Made by a program: the position numbers and the translations under genes
Source of the DNA: Bettongia penicillata ogilbyi
Taxonomy: Eukaryota; Chordata; Mammalia; Diprotodontia; Potoroidae
Length of the DNA: 64,000 bases
Reading direction: 5' to 3'
Assembly: GCA_023548195.1 (NCBI GenBank)
Contig: JAJHZJ010000754.1
Location: 372,001-436,000, forward strand
Shown: positions 24,801-32,615 of the stretch, one piece after another
Numbering within the stretch: the first letter of the stretch is position 1
Layout: every line of letters begins with the position of its first letter
Notes under the pieces: model-generated
Databases searched by the model: none
The model's input: only the letters and a program-made list of their open reading frames with translations
Told to the model about the DNA's origin: nothing

Positions 24801-27800
24801 TTTCCCCCTGTGCCTCTCCCTGAGAGCCATCCATTATTAAAAAAAAAAAAGAAACAAAAAGCTACTGATCATTTTAGTGCTCCTTCAGGGACCCTTGGGT
24901 TCTCTCTGAAAAGATTAAAGTGGGACCTGGTGAGGAGCACCAGGCTGCATGCCCCAGGTCTGAAAAACTGACACTCTTCTCAAAGCAAGTTCTGAAAAAA
25001 CTCTGGTGGACTAGCTCCAGAGCACTGGGCAGAAACAAGCCCCCCCAACAGACTTTCAAGGCATCTCCTTGCCCGTTGTAGGGACATTTGCCTCACTTCA
25101 GCTCCCTGCTAAAGCTAGAGAATTGGTTGACGGTGGCTGCAGTCCTGACTTCATGGCCATCATCCTGGCAGATTCATGGTAGATAGGGAAAAAGAAGAAA
25201 GCCCCTTAAGTGTAGATGACCCTACATTTTCCTCTCTATACTAGGGATTAAGGGCAGGTGCCTTAAGGAGCAAAGGGGAAGGCAGGGAAGAATCTGAGAC
25301 TGAGGGAGATGGCTGACGGCTGAATGGAAAGCTTAGCATTGCCCCTCCACTGAGCAACTCCCAGCAGGACAGAGCCTCTGCATTAGATCTCAGCATTATC
25401 AAGTGGTTGCTGCCAGGGGCCTCCAAATAATCCTAGGGAACAGGCTCCTGGTTGGGTCCCCTGAGGCTACAGCACCATGTATTTGGGTCCAAGGTGGATC
25501 AGTAAGAATCCCTTTGTCTCAAAATCTGCAGAGATGGAGGGCATCGAGCCCCTGTAGTCCTGGCTGTCCCAGGAAAGGCTTCACTGTGGCTCTGATCGTG
25601 ACCTGAAGCGGCCTTCATTGCGGGATTCTCCCTGGGGTTTCCTGCCTCCACTGGGAGAGCTTGTGCTGCCTAACAAGGCTCAGATTGCCCACAATGGCTG
25701 TCAGCTGGGCCTCTGTAGACTGTAACTTTGGAAAGAAAGGAAGGAGTCAGCTTCCCAAGGGTCAGTAGGACTGCCCATGCTGCCCTCCTCTAGCTTGGCA
25801 AGCCTCAAACTGCTGCCCCTTCCTGAAGGCAGGAGCCAGACTCTCAGAAATGCTCCCCGAGGGTCTGCTTAGAGAAAAGGTATATCAGCTCAGGAGGGGA
25901 GACTGCGGGCTGTGCTGGGGCTGAAGCTTCTTGGTACGTGTCTTCCAGGTGGTTCCTTCCGCCATTTTTTATGGCAGGTGTGTAAAGAGCTCCAGAGTTC
26001 CTCCTTATCCCTCCTCTTGCTGTGCCCCAGTTCTGCTGTCAACAAAAATAAGGTACGATATTCCAAGAGAGGTACAGTAGCGAGTGACCTTTGCAGTAGG
26101 GGGCGTAGTGGAAAAGGAGCTCTGCCTGCGTCTAGAACCCTGGGGCCTGGGTTCACATGCCTGTTTTGTTCCTTACTGCCCGTGTGACCTTGGGCAGAGG
26201 CATTTAACTTCTCTGAGACTCAGTTTCCTTACCTGTAAAATAAGAGGATTGGACCGGATGCAGACGAGAGGTCCTTTGACCCTGGGTCTCATTCCCCAAG
26301 TCTGTCTTCCCTAGTGTCAGATCCTGGGACAGTGATCAAAGTGGTCTGTATCTCAACCAGTTCTGGGTTTGTCTTCCAGGGTAAATACATCCTGACTCCT
26401 AGTCCCATCACCTATGGAGAAGAGCAGCTACTTCATTTCTTTGGACAGTTGTTGGGAATCGCCATCCGCGCTGATGTGCCTTTGCCCTTAGACCTCTTAC
26501 CCTCCTTCTGGAAGACATTGGTGGGGGAGCCCCTGGATCCCGATGTGGATCTCCAGGAAGCAGACGTACTCACCTACAATTACGTCAAAAAGTTTGAAAA
26601 TGTAAGTAATGACAGAGGATCCTTTTTGCCCCTTTGTGTCCATGACCTGAGGGTAAAGCTGCCACAGAGACCACAGAGAAGTCACCCTCCCAGTGACTGG
26701 CCCCTGCAACCTTGGTCCTGCCCCCAGCCCTACCTCAAGCATGATGTAAGAAAACCAGCACTTTCCTCAGTGGTAAACCATTCCGTCTTCTTATGCCCTG
26801 ACACCCTGACATAACACATGCCCAAACACAGTATTGATGCCCTGTCTGTTCACCAAGCCAGCCCAGACAAGAGAGGCTTCTCCATCCTGTCTTGCAGCCC
26901 CTGCCTACAGCATGGGTCTCAGCTTTTTCCTGATATGGTGGTAGATAAATGCAAGTCAGTAGCTGATTCCACTGGGTTACCCTTTAAACATGGAGGCAAG
27001 TGGCTCTCCCCCTGCTGGCCAAAAGCTTATGTTGCAGCTCCATGGAAATGTCCTCTTTGTCCACACTGCTGATGGCACAGAGCCCACTTACTGCATCCAC
27101 ATCTCCCTTTACTGTTTATGGGGTGCTGACTCTTCATCATCCCCTTTGACACCCTGGGAGGGAGAGCACAGGAACCTGAAAAACTTGAGTCTCTAGAGAA
27201 CGAAAGCTTGCCTTCGGCAGTGCAGAGTTCCAACAGATCCACAATCTCTTCATGACCTGGAGGTTCTTCACCTTTGTTCCCTGGTCCCCTTTAGGGAGCA
27301 GCAGTCTGCCAAGCTGAGAGACCCCTTCTCACAATCAGGCTTTTAAATGTATGAAATAAAATACTGGAATGACAAAGGAAACCCTTTCTGTTAAAATGCA
27401 GTTAACAGAAAACTGGTCAGAAGTTCACAAACTCCTTGCCAAGAGTTCCACCAGACCTTTGTTCAGTTACTGAGGGGGAACCAAAGAATAAGTCTGGCTT
27501 CTCCCATCTTGCTCCTCTTCTAGTTGGGATGGTGATGGAGACTGGAGATAGCTGCATTATTCATCTTGGAAACAGCAGCAGAGGGATGGGAAAGGCCCTG
27601 TTCTCTCTAGGTCTCTTTTTGATTCTCTGTAAAATGAGGATGTTGGACTAGATCAGCTCTGAAGTTTAACTCTCACATAGATGTTCTAAGGCCTCTCCCA
27701 GCCCTGATCTTCTCTGTTCTAAGGCCCCTCTTAACCCTGACATCCCCTGTTCTAAACATCTTCTTACCCTGTCTTCTCATGTCCCTCCTTGCTCTAACAA

Positions 27801-30800
27801 GGGTTCCTGGAGAAGGAAGGGGCTTCCTAACTAGTCTTTAGCCAAGTTCCTCCAAGAGAAGCTGGCTTTGAGTGAATGCACAATTAACTGCATCTCAAAG
27901 TGCCTCCTTCCCTCTCACCAGCCCCTGTGGATGAGATCAGAGAGGCCACATCTAGTCCATAGCTGTCTTTTTATGGAGTATGGAAATCCCATGGCACAGG
28001 GCTTGCCTTGGCCTCTGATGGCAACATTCTTTTCTTGAGATGATAACAGAAACGGTGGGACTGGGTCAGAGGGGAAATTTCATATTAATTCAGGAGTCTC
28101 CTGTGGGCCACATTCCCATCTGGTGTCCTTCTCCCACCCTAGATTAATGACGAGACAGAACTGGAGGCCCTTTGTGCCGAGATTGCCTCCCAGCATCTGG
28201 CCACTGAGAGCCCTGACTCCCCCAACAAGCCATGCTGCAAGTTTACCTATCTGACCATGACAGGTGAAGAGGTGGAACTGTGCTCCCGAGGAAGGCACAT
28301 ACCAGTTGGGTGAGGCCCCTGTTTTCCCATTTGGGCTTTTGCCCACTGCCAGGGCCCCCTTTGGGATCCCAAGCCCCGGGTTGGTGGGGGGTCAGGACCA
28401 TGTATGGAGAGTCTGGGGGTGAAATGAGGAAACCTTGTTAAGGTGGGCAATCAGCGTGAAAGGTAGGGCTGGACATAAGGTCAGGTAGCAGGAGGAAGGT
28501 CCTTGAAAGGGAGGGTGACAGCCCTGGAACAAGGCAGGAAAGGCCTTCCAGAACAGAATGACTGTCAGACCCCGGGGAGCCTGGGAGGCTGAGGGCAGAC
28601 TATTTGGATGCCCAGCAGACCTCTCCAGAGAGACGGTGGAGTTGGGTGGCGTCCTCATCTTCGTCCTTCTTTCTATTGTCACACACATACCACCAGTTGG
28701 GAGAACAAAGACGTCTATGCCATGGCCATCCGGAGCCTGCGGCTGCGCGAGCTACAAAACCATGATTGTGTGATGGCCGTCCGGGCCGGCCTGGGCTCCA
28801 TCATCCCCCTGCAGCTGCTCACCACCCTCACTCCTTTGGAAATGGAACTGCGAACCTGTGGCCTCCCTTATATCAACCTGGAGTTCCTCAAGGTAGAAGG
28901 CCCAAAGGCAAGAGTGGGAGGAGGGGGAAAGTGGCCCCTATAGGGGTTGTTCTCCCAAAATGGAAGGTCCCACCAGGTGCCGGAGTCCTTAGCTCCCTTC
29001 ACACCTTCAGTCAGTGCCTTCAGCAAACACTTGTTAAGTACTCACTCTTGTGCCTAGCACTGTGCCCTGTGCTGGGCTAAGTGCCAGGGACAGTGGTCCT
29101 GCCCTCAGTGGAGGAGGCAGCACATATATCACCAAGTACATACAGGAAAGTAGCAGGTGCAGGCTTGTCTGAGGGAGGGCAGAGAGCAGGAGTAGAGCCT
29201 CCAAGCACCTGAAGGACAAGGTCCAGAGTCACTAAGTAGTGGAAGGTCATCTTTGGTTCATAGAATGGCAGGAAGGAGCAGTGTTGTAAAGGGTTTTAAA
29301 CACCAAATAAAGGATTTGGTTCGCTCCTCAGAGTCATCAGGAGCCAGTGGAGTTTACTGAGCAAAGGAATGACATGGGCAGACTTGCACTTTAGTAACAA
29401 CACTGACAGCAGAGTAGAGGATGGCTCAAAGTGGGGAGACCAGCTCCTAGTCCCAGGAGATGAAAGCCTGTCCCAGGGGTGGCTGTGGGAGTGGAGAGCA
29501 TGGGACATGGAGGACACAGGTCAGGAGCCTGGAAGACTGGGAGGAGGGGGTGCTAGAGAGTTGGGGGAGAAAGATGATGGGGTTTGCTTTGGCCATGTTG
29601 AATTGGAGGTGTCTGTGGGACATCCAAGTCCAAAAGGCAGTTGGCCATGTGGGAAGTCAGGAAAGAGACTGGGGCTGGAGAGACAGCTGAGAATCCCCTG
29701 CCGGAGCGGAGAAGATCACCAAGTAAGGGAATAGAGGAAGAGAGGTCGTCCAGTTGAGTACCTGTGGCACTCAGGGCCCCTGCCTTAGGTACACAGAGAT
29801 GGGAAATCCTGCATTGGCAGAGTTTGGTGCCTGGTAGTGTGACTCTTGGGGACCCCAGTAGAGGTTTTCTTGGCAGAGATGCTGCAGTCATTTACCATTT
29901 CCTTCTGTAGCTCATTTGATAAGGTTAAGTGTCTCAGGCCATATGGGAACTCAGGAAGGGGGAGTCTTCCTGCTCTGTGCACCATGACGCCCCCTAGTGC
30001 TCATAGGGAGACTAGCACACGTGATTTCTGAGGGTATGACCCAGAGAGAAGTGGCAGGGTCAGAGAGAAGGGGGAGAAAAGGGAAGGGCTGCGTCCCAGT
30101 CGCTCCAAGAACAGAGTTATAAAGGCAGGAACCAGGGGCCAGATGAGCCTGGGCACATAACTCAGCCAGGGTGTCTGTTCCCCTGCCCGTCTTCAGGGTC
30201 TCCTGAATTGTGCAGGAAACACCAAGACGAAGTGGGGTTAGCAGTGGCCCCACTTAGGGCCACAGCAAGATGCACAGCTGGGGTTGGCCGCCCCTCTTTC
30301 CCTGTCTCTCGACCCCCTGCCTCAACATCACAAGATGACTGCCTGTCTCCCTCATCAGGCTCATACCATGTACCAGGTGGGGCTGATGGAGACAGACCAG
30401 CATATTGAGTTTTTCTGGGGTGCATTGGAGATGTTTGCTCAGGAGGAGCTCTGCAAATTCATCAAGTTTGCCTGCAACCAGGAGCGGATCCCTTTCACCT
30501 GTCCCTGCAAAGATGGGGGTCCCGACACTGCCCATGTTCCCCCGTATCCCATGAAGATTGCGCCCCCAGATGGCACTGCAGGTACCCTCCTTCCTCTGGG
30601 TCACTCCCATACAGGCAATGGAGCTGAATTGTATGTGTCATATTCCTGGCAGGGAAGCCATGCCCTGGGCTAGTAAAACAAATCAGGCTGAACAATCCAT
30701 CCCGCTCCCTTCAGCCCCCCAGCTTCACCCCCGGCTGGCACATGGGGTTTTCTAAGCTGAGTCACTGGCTGCTCTCTCCTTCTTGGGATTGGGAATTGCA

Positions 30801-31088
30801 TCTTGTGCCTCAGTGACCAGATGGGCCTTGGAGCATGAGGAGACAGCAGGGTGGGAGGGGCTCGTAGGCCTGGCTTCTGTGCCCTGCCCGGCAGGCTGGC
30901 TCATCCCCTTCCGGGGAGATTGATGAGGGTCTGTGACTGCTTGTTTCACAGGCTCCCCGGATTCTCGGTATATCCGCGTAGAAACCTGCATGTTCATGAT
31001 CAAGCTTCCTCAGTACTCATCACTGGAGATCATGCTGGAGAAACTGCGCTGTGCCATTCACTACCGGGAGGACCCCCTGAGTGGCTGA
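687..31088 (+). CDS. HECTD4: HECTD4, 3' part: HECT-type E3 ubiquitin-protein ligase (25 exons)
   Basis: Coding exons: 687-824, 1323-1459, 3596-3756, 5680-5861, 7020-7225, 7519-7649, 8644-8849, 10864-11046, 12002-13302, 14593-14800, 14967-15032, 18046-18269, 18368-18519, 19450-19553, 21195-21318, 22463-22653, 23119-23265, 23918-24037, 24146-24301, 25949-26052, 26380-26601, 28143-28309, 28697-28892, 30359-30581, 30952-31088. All junctions are GT-AG and the phases close into 1,727 residues plus TGA with no internal stop. The gene is open at the 5' side: the human protein has about 4,000 residues or more. HECT ligases accept ubiquitin from an E2 on a Cys and pass it to a substrate. The HECT domain covers about residues 1375-1727, with the N-lobe motif LLHFFGQLLGIAIR and catalytic Cys 1695 in VETCMFMIKLPQYSS. 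Residues 687-726 plus 873-900 look like a split RRM. Residues 1048-1133 are Lys/Pro-rich and probably disordered. Identity rests on recognition of the protein, the HECT domain and synteny with TRAFD1. Confidence 0.95.
1323..1459 (+). CDS. HECTD4: HECTD4 window exon 2
   Basis: Residues 46-91, with VTRSPDSNNVASSAVG then FAIRGMLKTFGLHGVVLDVDS. The acceptor is ccccag and the donor gtaagt, ending on a codon boundary. Confidence 0.9.
1955..2110 (+). repeat. CORE/MIR-type SINE fragment
   Basis: Diverged: '...tatggcaagtc...ctcagttttgtg...' then the tail type 'gatgggattggaataaatgatc'. Confidence 0.45.
2700..3070 (+). repeat. L2-type LINE 3' fragment
   Basis: Typical order of a mammalian L2 3' end: a 'gagacctttcctgatccct' block, then a 'ggacggtaacttctcc...' block and 'tgtatccttggt'. 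Old and diverged. Confidence 0.45.
3596..3756 (+). CDS. HECTD4: HECTD4 window exon 3
   Basis: Residues 92-145, including YLRSEGVLVRYWYPIDMLER. It ends two bases into an Arg codon completed by the next exon. A palindromic hAT element starts only 43 bases after the exon end. Confidence 0.92.
3799..3990. mobile_element. hAT-type non-autonomous DNA transposon (MITE), 192 bp
   Basis: Ends CAGGCGTGGGG...CCCACCCCTG are inverted repeats, and the interior is partly palindromic ('ggccatatgtggccctctagg' against 'cctagcaggccacatgtg'). A sister copy lies at 60823-61018. No clear target-site duplication remains. Confidence 0.75.
4045..4135 (+). repeat. L2-type fragment
   Basis: Contains 'caagtgcttaccgaacacc' and 'cccagcactgtgccgggcac', typical of old mammalian LINE-2. 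Confidence 0.5.
5680..5861 (+). CDS. HECTD4: HECTD4 window exon 4
   Basis: Residues 145-206. Leu-rich helical sequence with LARLYCRMALLNIFAPKLP and ITLEHLQLLSSQLL. It leaves one base of an Asp codon to the next exon. Confidence 0.93.
5862..7019 (+). other. HECTD4 intron, no recognised element
   Basis: About 1.2 kb of unique-looking sequence. Several chance open frames overlap each other here and none has a recognisable product. Confidence 0.5.
7020..7225 (+). CDS. HECTD4: HECTD4 window exon 5
   Basis: Residues 206-274, including SSAVLLAQSLQHCIHAQNC and VRDWLNVAITRTLQQGEES. Strong donor cag|gtaaaa, ending on a codon boundary. Confidence 0.93.
7519..7649 (+). CDS. HECTD4: HECTD4 window exon 6
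   Basis: Residues 275-318. Acidic start (QFPSEEFPVSESK) followed by NFPGAAFVVVSCKESQSGF. Donor gtaagt; two bases of an Asp codon are carried over. Confidence 0.92.
8060..8220 (-). mobile_element. L1 3' fragment, antisense
   Basis: Matches in block order the reverse complement of a marsupial L1 3' region: '...accagttcacatgagcc...', 'taatattccattacattcatgtacc', 'aacttggttag'. Confidence 0.5.
8275..8505 (-). repeat. MIR-type SINE, antisense
   Basis: Antisense MIR order: 'tttacaaagtacc', 'cctcacaacagccctggga', 'ttttacaaatgaagaagc', 'aggttaaggga', then 'aaacccaggtcttctga'. Confidence 0.7.
8644..8849 (+). CDS. HECTD4: HECTD4 window exon 7
   Basis: Residues 318-387: APWARVLLYGLGHKVKRNG, then a Pro/Thr stretch (GLTPPPTTNQYP) and VIIATDKVHIKLG. 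The last Gly codon is completed by exon 8. Confidence 0.93.
8850..10863 (+). other. HECTD4 intron (2.0 kb)
   Basis: Mostly unassigned. A diverged antisense MIR fragment lies at 9965-10080 ('gttatccccactgagg', 'aaaactgaggctgaga'). Confidence 0.5.
9965..10080 (-). repeat. MIR-type SINE fragment, antisense
   Basis: Core blocks 'ccccactgaggagaaaact' and 'cttgttagtggcagag' remain. Confidence 0.5.
10864..11046 (+). CDS. HECTD4: HECTD4 window exon 8
   Basis: Residues 387-448, with VLVLHSLPLEFPLAMAFAEQ and an acidic loop before IIIPASVLLQVVELLG. Donor gtgaga. Confidence 0.9.
11125..11290 (-). repeat. MIR-type SINE fragment, antisense
   Basis: 'ctcacaacagtcctgagaag', 'ccatgaggaaacc', 'aggttaagcatcttg' in antisense MIR order. 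Confidence 0.55.
11505..11650 (-). repeat. MIR-like SINE fragment, antisense
   Basis: 'cttggaggtcaccaattcc' and 'aacccccctcatctcacgc', as in mammal-wide MIR-like SINEs read backwards. Confidence 0.45.
11840..11858 (+). repeat. G-tract (G8-A-G8)
   Basis: Two long G runs about 150 bases before the large exon 9. A possible quadruplex or splicing element. Confidence 0.5.
12002..13302 (+). CDS. HECTD4: HECTD4 window exon 9 (1,301 bp, large exon)
   Basis: Residues 448-881. The order is: a helical part (ACVKELIFHLLAELLRKVHR), a poly-Ser run (codons about 12391-12420), a basic patch (KRKKVKMKREK), a conserved helical part (MLWFHRALTLLTILRHLIKK), the RRM-like strand LLVISGIP at 12718, the helix DEAIVRSAIRKACNAHGGV and strand DEIYIPL, then about 147 low-complexity residues rich in Lys/Glu and then Ser, ending in IKGFAVVE. 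The donor gtaatgg follows directly after this RNP1-like strand. In-frame sequence continues past the donor to a TGA at 13396-13398, so intron retention would add a short tail. Confidence 0.95.
13458..13645 (-). repeat. MIR SINE, antisense
   Basis: Good antisense MIR: 'tttgcagagcacttc', 'tcctcattt' equivalents, 'ccccattttacagatgagg', 'cacatctaggaag', 'tctgaactcag'. Confidence 0.75.
13648..13805 (+). repeat. Marsupial tRNA-derived SINE (MAR1-like)
   Basis: Begins 'ggcagctaggtgatgcagtg', followed by 'gacaagtcacttcacctctg' and 'cctcagtttcttcatctgt'. It adjoins the preceding MIR in opposite orientation. Confidence 0.75.
14000..14110 (+). repeat. L2-type fragment
   Basis: 'cattaagtgcctgctgtgta', 'gtattgggggagcaatacaa', then 'ccttaggaaactcacagc'. 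Confidence 0.4.
14593..14800 (+). CDS. HECTD4: HECTD4 window exon 10
   Basis: Residues 882-951. Begins IRSRAKIEKIRASLFNNN, which completes the RRM-like unit of exon 9, then an acidic and Ser/Thr-rich part (DGEDELMEMSTEEI). Confidence 0.93.
14967..15032 (+). CDS. HECTD4: HECTD4 window exon 11 (66 bp)
   Basis: Residues 951-973, EIPPPSRPLSKPAWPEVTQP. The donor TAG|gtatcc at 15033 was chosen because it alone keeps frame with exon 12. Two competing GT sites lie at 15029 and 15044. Confidence 0.78.
   Translation, partial: KFLPHPGLCPNQHGQRSPSQE
16180..17855 (+). mobile_element. L2-type LINE, long degraded copy
   Basis: Follows the order of an L2 3' half: 'tggttggcattcagagcc', a 'gacactggcctcatg...' block, 'gaatggtcttcct', then the end 'caatgcctggcacatgtt' and 'aataaatgttgattgattga'. 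Broken frames and no intact reverse transcriptase. Confidence 0.6.
17705..17749 (+). repeat. Alternating purine/pyrimidine (GT/GC) stretch
   Basis: Imperfect TG/CG repeat inside the L2 copy. It could adopt Z-DNA. Confidence 0.6.
18046..18269 (+). CDS. HECTD4: HECTD4 window exon 12
   Basis: Residues 973-1047: GEKLVPGAREVLTDIFKSC, then YLSKEQINSQTPGNLLHVF. Strong donor cag|gtaagc. Confidence 0.94.
18368..18519 (+). CDS. HECTD4: HECTD4 window exon 13
   Basis: Residues 1048-1098. Lys-rich (KYGVPKPKFDKSKYNKAGK). It lies only 98 bases after exon 12. Confidence 0.93.
18750..19015 (+). repeat. L2-type fragment
   Basis: 'gagccaggcattgcgctaag', 'gggagcttatagtctaatgg' are standard blocks of this old repeat. 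Confidence 0.55.
19450..19553 (+). CDS. HECTD4: HECTD4 window exon 14
   Basis: Residues 1098-1133, Lys/Pro-rich and probably disordered (KKPIVKPKSPEKSKPDEK). The acceptor is a tandem tagcag, so a three-base longer form is possible. Confidence 0.9.
19554..21194 (+). other. HECTD4 intron (1.6 kb)
   Basis: An L2 3' end at 19865-19980 ('gattgtaagctccttgagg'). The rest is unassigned, with a weak L2-like stretch near 20790. Confidence 0.5.
19865..19980 (+). repeat. L2 LINE 3' end
   Basis: 'agattgtaagctccttgagg' and 'catctagcagagtaccc' are hallmark L2 tail blocks. Confidence 0.65.
21195..21318 (+). CDS. HECTD4: HECTD4 window exon 15
   Basis: Residues 1133-1174, including YLTLEGFHKFVVDRAKQD and WRAILSCGYDLHFER. 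Confidence 0.93.
21319..22462 (+). other. HECTD4 intron (1.1 kb)
   Basis: Short L2-like piece at 21520-21575 ('gcacctcctatgtgccaggc'). The rest is unassigned. Confidence 0.5.
22463..22653 (+). CDS. HECTD4: HECTD4 window exon 16
   Basis: Residues 1174-1238, with KWTLEMDVALVQYINRLCR and HPHEVYLDPADAADPRVACL. Donor gtacgt. Confidence 0.93.
23119..23265 (+). CDS. HECTD4: HECTD4 window exon 17
   Basis: Residues 1238-1287, including IESLRLRFALLQSLNTTLE and FLPLVELRQ. This is the helical segment that precedes the HECT domain. Confidence 0.93.
23266..23917 (+). other. HECTD4 intron, nothing recognised
   Basis: 0.65 kb of unique-looking sequence. Confidence 0.5.
23918..24037 (+). CDS. HECTD4: HECTD4 window exon 18
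   Basis: Residues 1287-1327: LIFYDTKVTVMNRVLNATVQ and ITLDPLEIVGG. Confidence 0.93.
24146..24301 (+). CDS. HECTD4: HECTD4 window exon 19
   Basis: Residues 1327-1379: YFCQAARQLASVPSSQLCVK and AFNIRFTGEEVHGT, leading into the HECT N-lobe. Confidence 0.93.
24302..25948 (+). other. HECTD4 intron (1.6 kb)
   Basis: Contains a near full-length SINE at 24543-24785. From 24840 onward nothing is recognised. Confidence 0.55.
24543..24785 (+). repeat. Marsupial CORE-SINE (MAR1-like), near full length
   Basis: tRNA-like head 'gatagctaggtggcaaag', 'gcctggagtcaggaaagcc', core 'cctcagtttcctcatctgta', 3' part 'cctttgcaaacctacaagtg'. Confidence 0.8.
25949..26052 (+). CDS. HECTD4: HECTD4 window exon 20 (HECT N-lobe start)
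   Basis: Residues 1379-1413: GSFRHFLWQVCKELQSSSL then LLLLCPSSAVNKNK. Phase 0 at its end. Confidence 0.93.
26096..26300 (+). repeat. MIR/MAR1-like SINE
   Basis: 'gtgtgaccttgggcagaggc', 'ctcagtttccttacctgta', tail 'ggattggaccggatgc'. Confidence 0.65.
26380..26601 (+). CDS. HECTD4: HECTD4 window exon 21 (HECT N-lobe)
   Basis: Residues 1414-1487. Contains the typical HECT core QLLHFFGQLLGIAIRADVPL and the segment LLPSFWKTLVGE. Confidence 0.96.
26602..28142 (+). other. HECTD4 intron (1.5 kb)
   Basis: A SINE 3' part with a locally repeated tail lies at 27600-27800. The rest is unassigned. Confidence 0.5.
27600..27800 (+). repeat. SINE 3' end with repeated 'gttctaagg' tail
   Basis: 'ctgtaaaatgaggatgttgg', then three related units of about 45 bases each containing 'gttctaa'. 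Confidence 0.5.
28143..28309 (+). CDS. HECTD4: HECTD4 window exon 22 (HECT N-lobe)
   Basis: Residues 1488-1543: INDETELEALCAEIASQHL and FTYLTMTGEEVELCSRG. Confidence 0.94.
28697..28892 (+). CDS. HECTD4: HECTD4 window exon 23 (HECT)
   Basis: Residues 1543-1608: VYAMAIRSLRLRELQNHDC then VRAGLGSIIPLQLLTTLTP. The second corresponds to the HECT helix where other ligases read F..Gl..viP. Confidence 0.95.
29010..29760 (+). repeat. Ancient mammal-wide LINE-like repeat (L2/L3 type)
   Basis: Ordered blocks: 'cactgtgccctgtgctggg', 'ggttttaaacaccaaataaa', 'gccagtggagtttactgagc', 'gccatgttgaattggaggtg', 'gggacatccaagtcc', 'gatcaccaagtaaggg'. Confidence 0.5.
29825..29950 (-). repeat. RTE-tailed SINE fragment, antisense
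   Basis: 'ggttttcttggcagagatgc' and 'catttaccatttccttctg' match the 3' region seen at 45158-45405. Confidence 0.6.
30359..30581 (+). CDS. HECTD4: HECTD4 window exon 24 (HECT C-lobe start)
   Basis: Residues 1609-1683: HIEFFWGALEMFAQEELCKF then FACNQERIPFTC, with a Cys/Pro-rich loop (CPCKDGGPDTAHVPPYP). Confidence 0.96.
30952..31088 (+). CDS. HECTD4: HECTD4 last coding exon (catalytic Cys)
   Basis: Residues 1683-1727 and stop TGA at 31086-31088. Catalytic Cys codon TGC at 30987-30989 in RVETCMFMIKLPQYSS, 32 residues before the C-terminus, which is the normal spacing for HECT ligases. The tail reads AIHYREDPLSG rather than the usual GFGL-type ending. Confidence 0.96.
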
Positions 31089-32536
31089 GCAGAGGCTCAG
31101 GACAGCGCCCGCATCAGGGCACATGGAGGCGTGAGGAGCAGAGGCCGCGGGGAAGCCCGCCAGCCCGGGAAGCCCGCCTGGGAGGCAGCACCTGGGAGAA
31201 GCTGGGACACAGGGCTTCTCTGTGGCCTGTCATGTCCTCTCCTTCTGGAAGACCACCTTTTGTACTTGTCAGTCTTGTGCTGGAGTGGTTCTTCGGCTGC
31301 CTCACTCATTTGTGGAATATTTGTAGGGTAGTTTAGTACCAGACAGTTTGATGTGTGATTTGATCTCCCCAGACACGGAGTCCAGATCTGGGTCCTCAGC
31401 CGGAGGCCACTTGTGAGGGGAGGAGTCCCCACCACTGCCCTCAGCCAGCCTGGGCTCCCCGGTCAGCTCAGAGTCCTCCTGCCCCTGCCCTGCCTCACCC
31501 CCCGCCTCCCTCGTGGATGCACAGGGCCTGTGCTGGACAGACAGTTCCACTCTGCAACTTGGATCCCCTTGAAACTGCTGGGGCCTTAGTCAATAATTGA
31601 GCTGGTCTGAGAGGCTGGAGAACTGAGAGGTGTGGATTTTCTTGGCTCTTCTAGAGTCCTCTATCTGCCCTTGAAAAAGTGGCCACAATGCAGTCGCTGA
31701 TAGGGCCTTCCCCCCACCTCCCCCAAGTCAGCAGAGGTCAGCCCAAGTGTGGATGCTGCCATGGAATTCCAGGAGCAGAAGCCTCTGCAGCTGGCAGGAT
31801 GAGTGGCCACCTTCCCCACTCAGCACAGCAAGCAAGCACATGCTTCCAGCTCCCTGTCCTTGTGCTCCAGGATGGCCCTTCTGCCCTGCACTGGTCCTGA
31901 AGAGGGGACACCTGGAACAGGAAGAAGCAGGCCACATGTCACTTTGAAAGAGGTGATAACAGGAGGTACCGAAATCGGGAGTGCAGCCTCCAACCCCTGT
32001 GGCTGTGACCAGGGACCCTCTGGCCCCCAGAGGCAAGTCCCATAGTGGGACAGAATCTCTCTGCACCAAAGTGGGCACGGGACTCCAGGAAAGAGTCCAT
32101 CCCCACTACCAACCAGGCAGAAATAGGAAAAACCCGATGCTGTCATCTATTGGATCCAAGAGGGCAAGACGTGGGCTCTGCCTCACAGGGCCTCTGTCAA
32201 AGCGCCAGGTCCCTTTTCCTCCCACGGGGGGAGGTGGAGTACTGTCAGCTCTCACTGGACACTCGACTCCAGGGCCTTGCTGGTTCTCATGGAATTGCAA
32301 AGTTGTATTTATTGTATATTCTTGTGAATATTGGAGCTCCAAGTGCAAGGTCTAGAGGGCTTCGACACATACGTGTGTACCCGAGACGAGAAGCCCCTTC
32401 TTTCCCTGTGTGGTCCAAGTCTGTGCTCCCCTCCGAGTGAATGGAGATGGGTGTGAATCTTAGCATTAGAGCTGTCGGCTACATCACCACCTGTTACTCT
32501 TCGCAAATGTATTAAGGACCATTTTATACATCCATC

Positions 32537-32542
32537 CATATA

Positions 32543-32573
<31 letters not shown>

Positions 32574-32580
32574 GCATATA
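32537..32580. repeat. (AT)n microsatellite in the HECTD4 3' UTR
   Basis: About 44 bases of near-pure TA. Confidence 0.9.
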
Positions 32581-32609
32581 TAGATCCCCCCCCTTCTCCA
32601 GTCTTCTAA

Positions 32610-32615
32610 AATAAA
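32610..32615 (+). terminator. poly(A) signal AATAAA, proximal (HECTD4)
   Basis: AATAAA about 1.5 kb after the stop, just beyond the AT repeat. It would give a shorter 3' UTR. Confidence 0.5.

Noticed and set aside
31097..32440. Many frames of 60-130 codons after the HECTD4 stop
   Set aside because: GC-rich 3' UTR; no domain and no conservation evidence.
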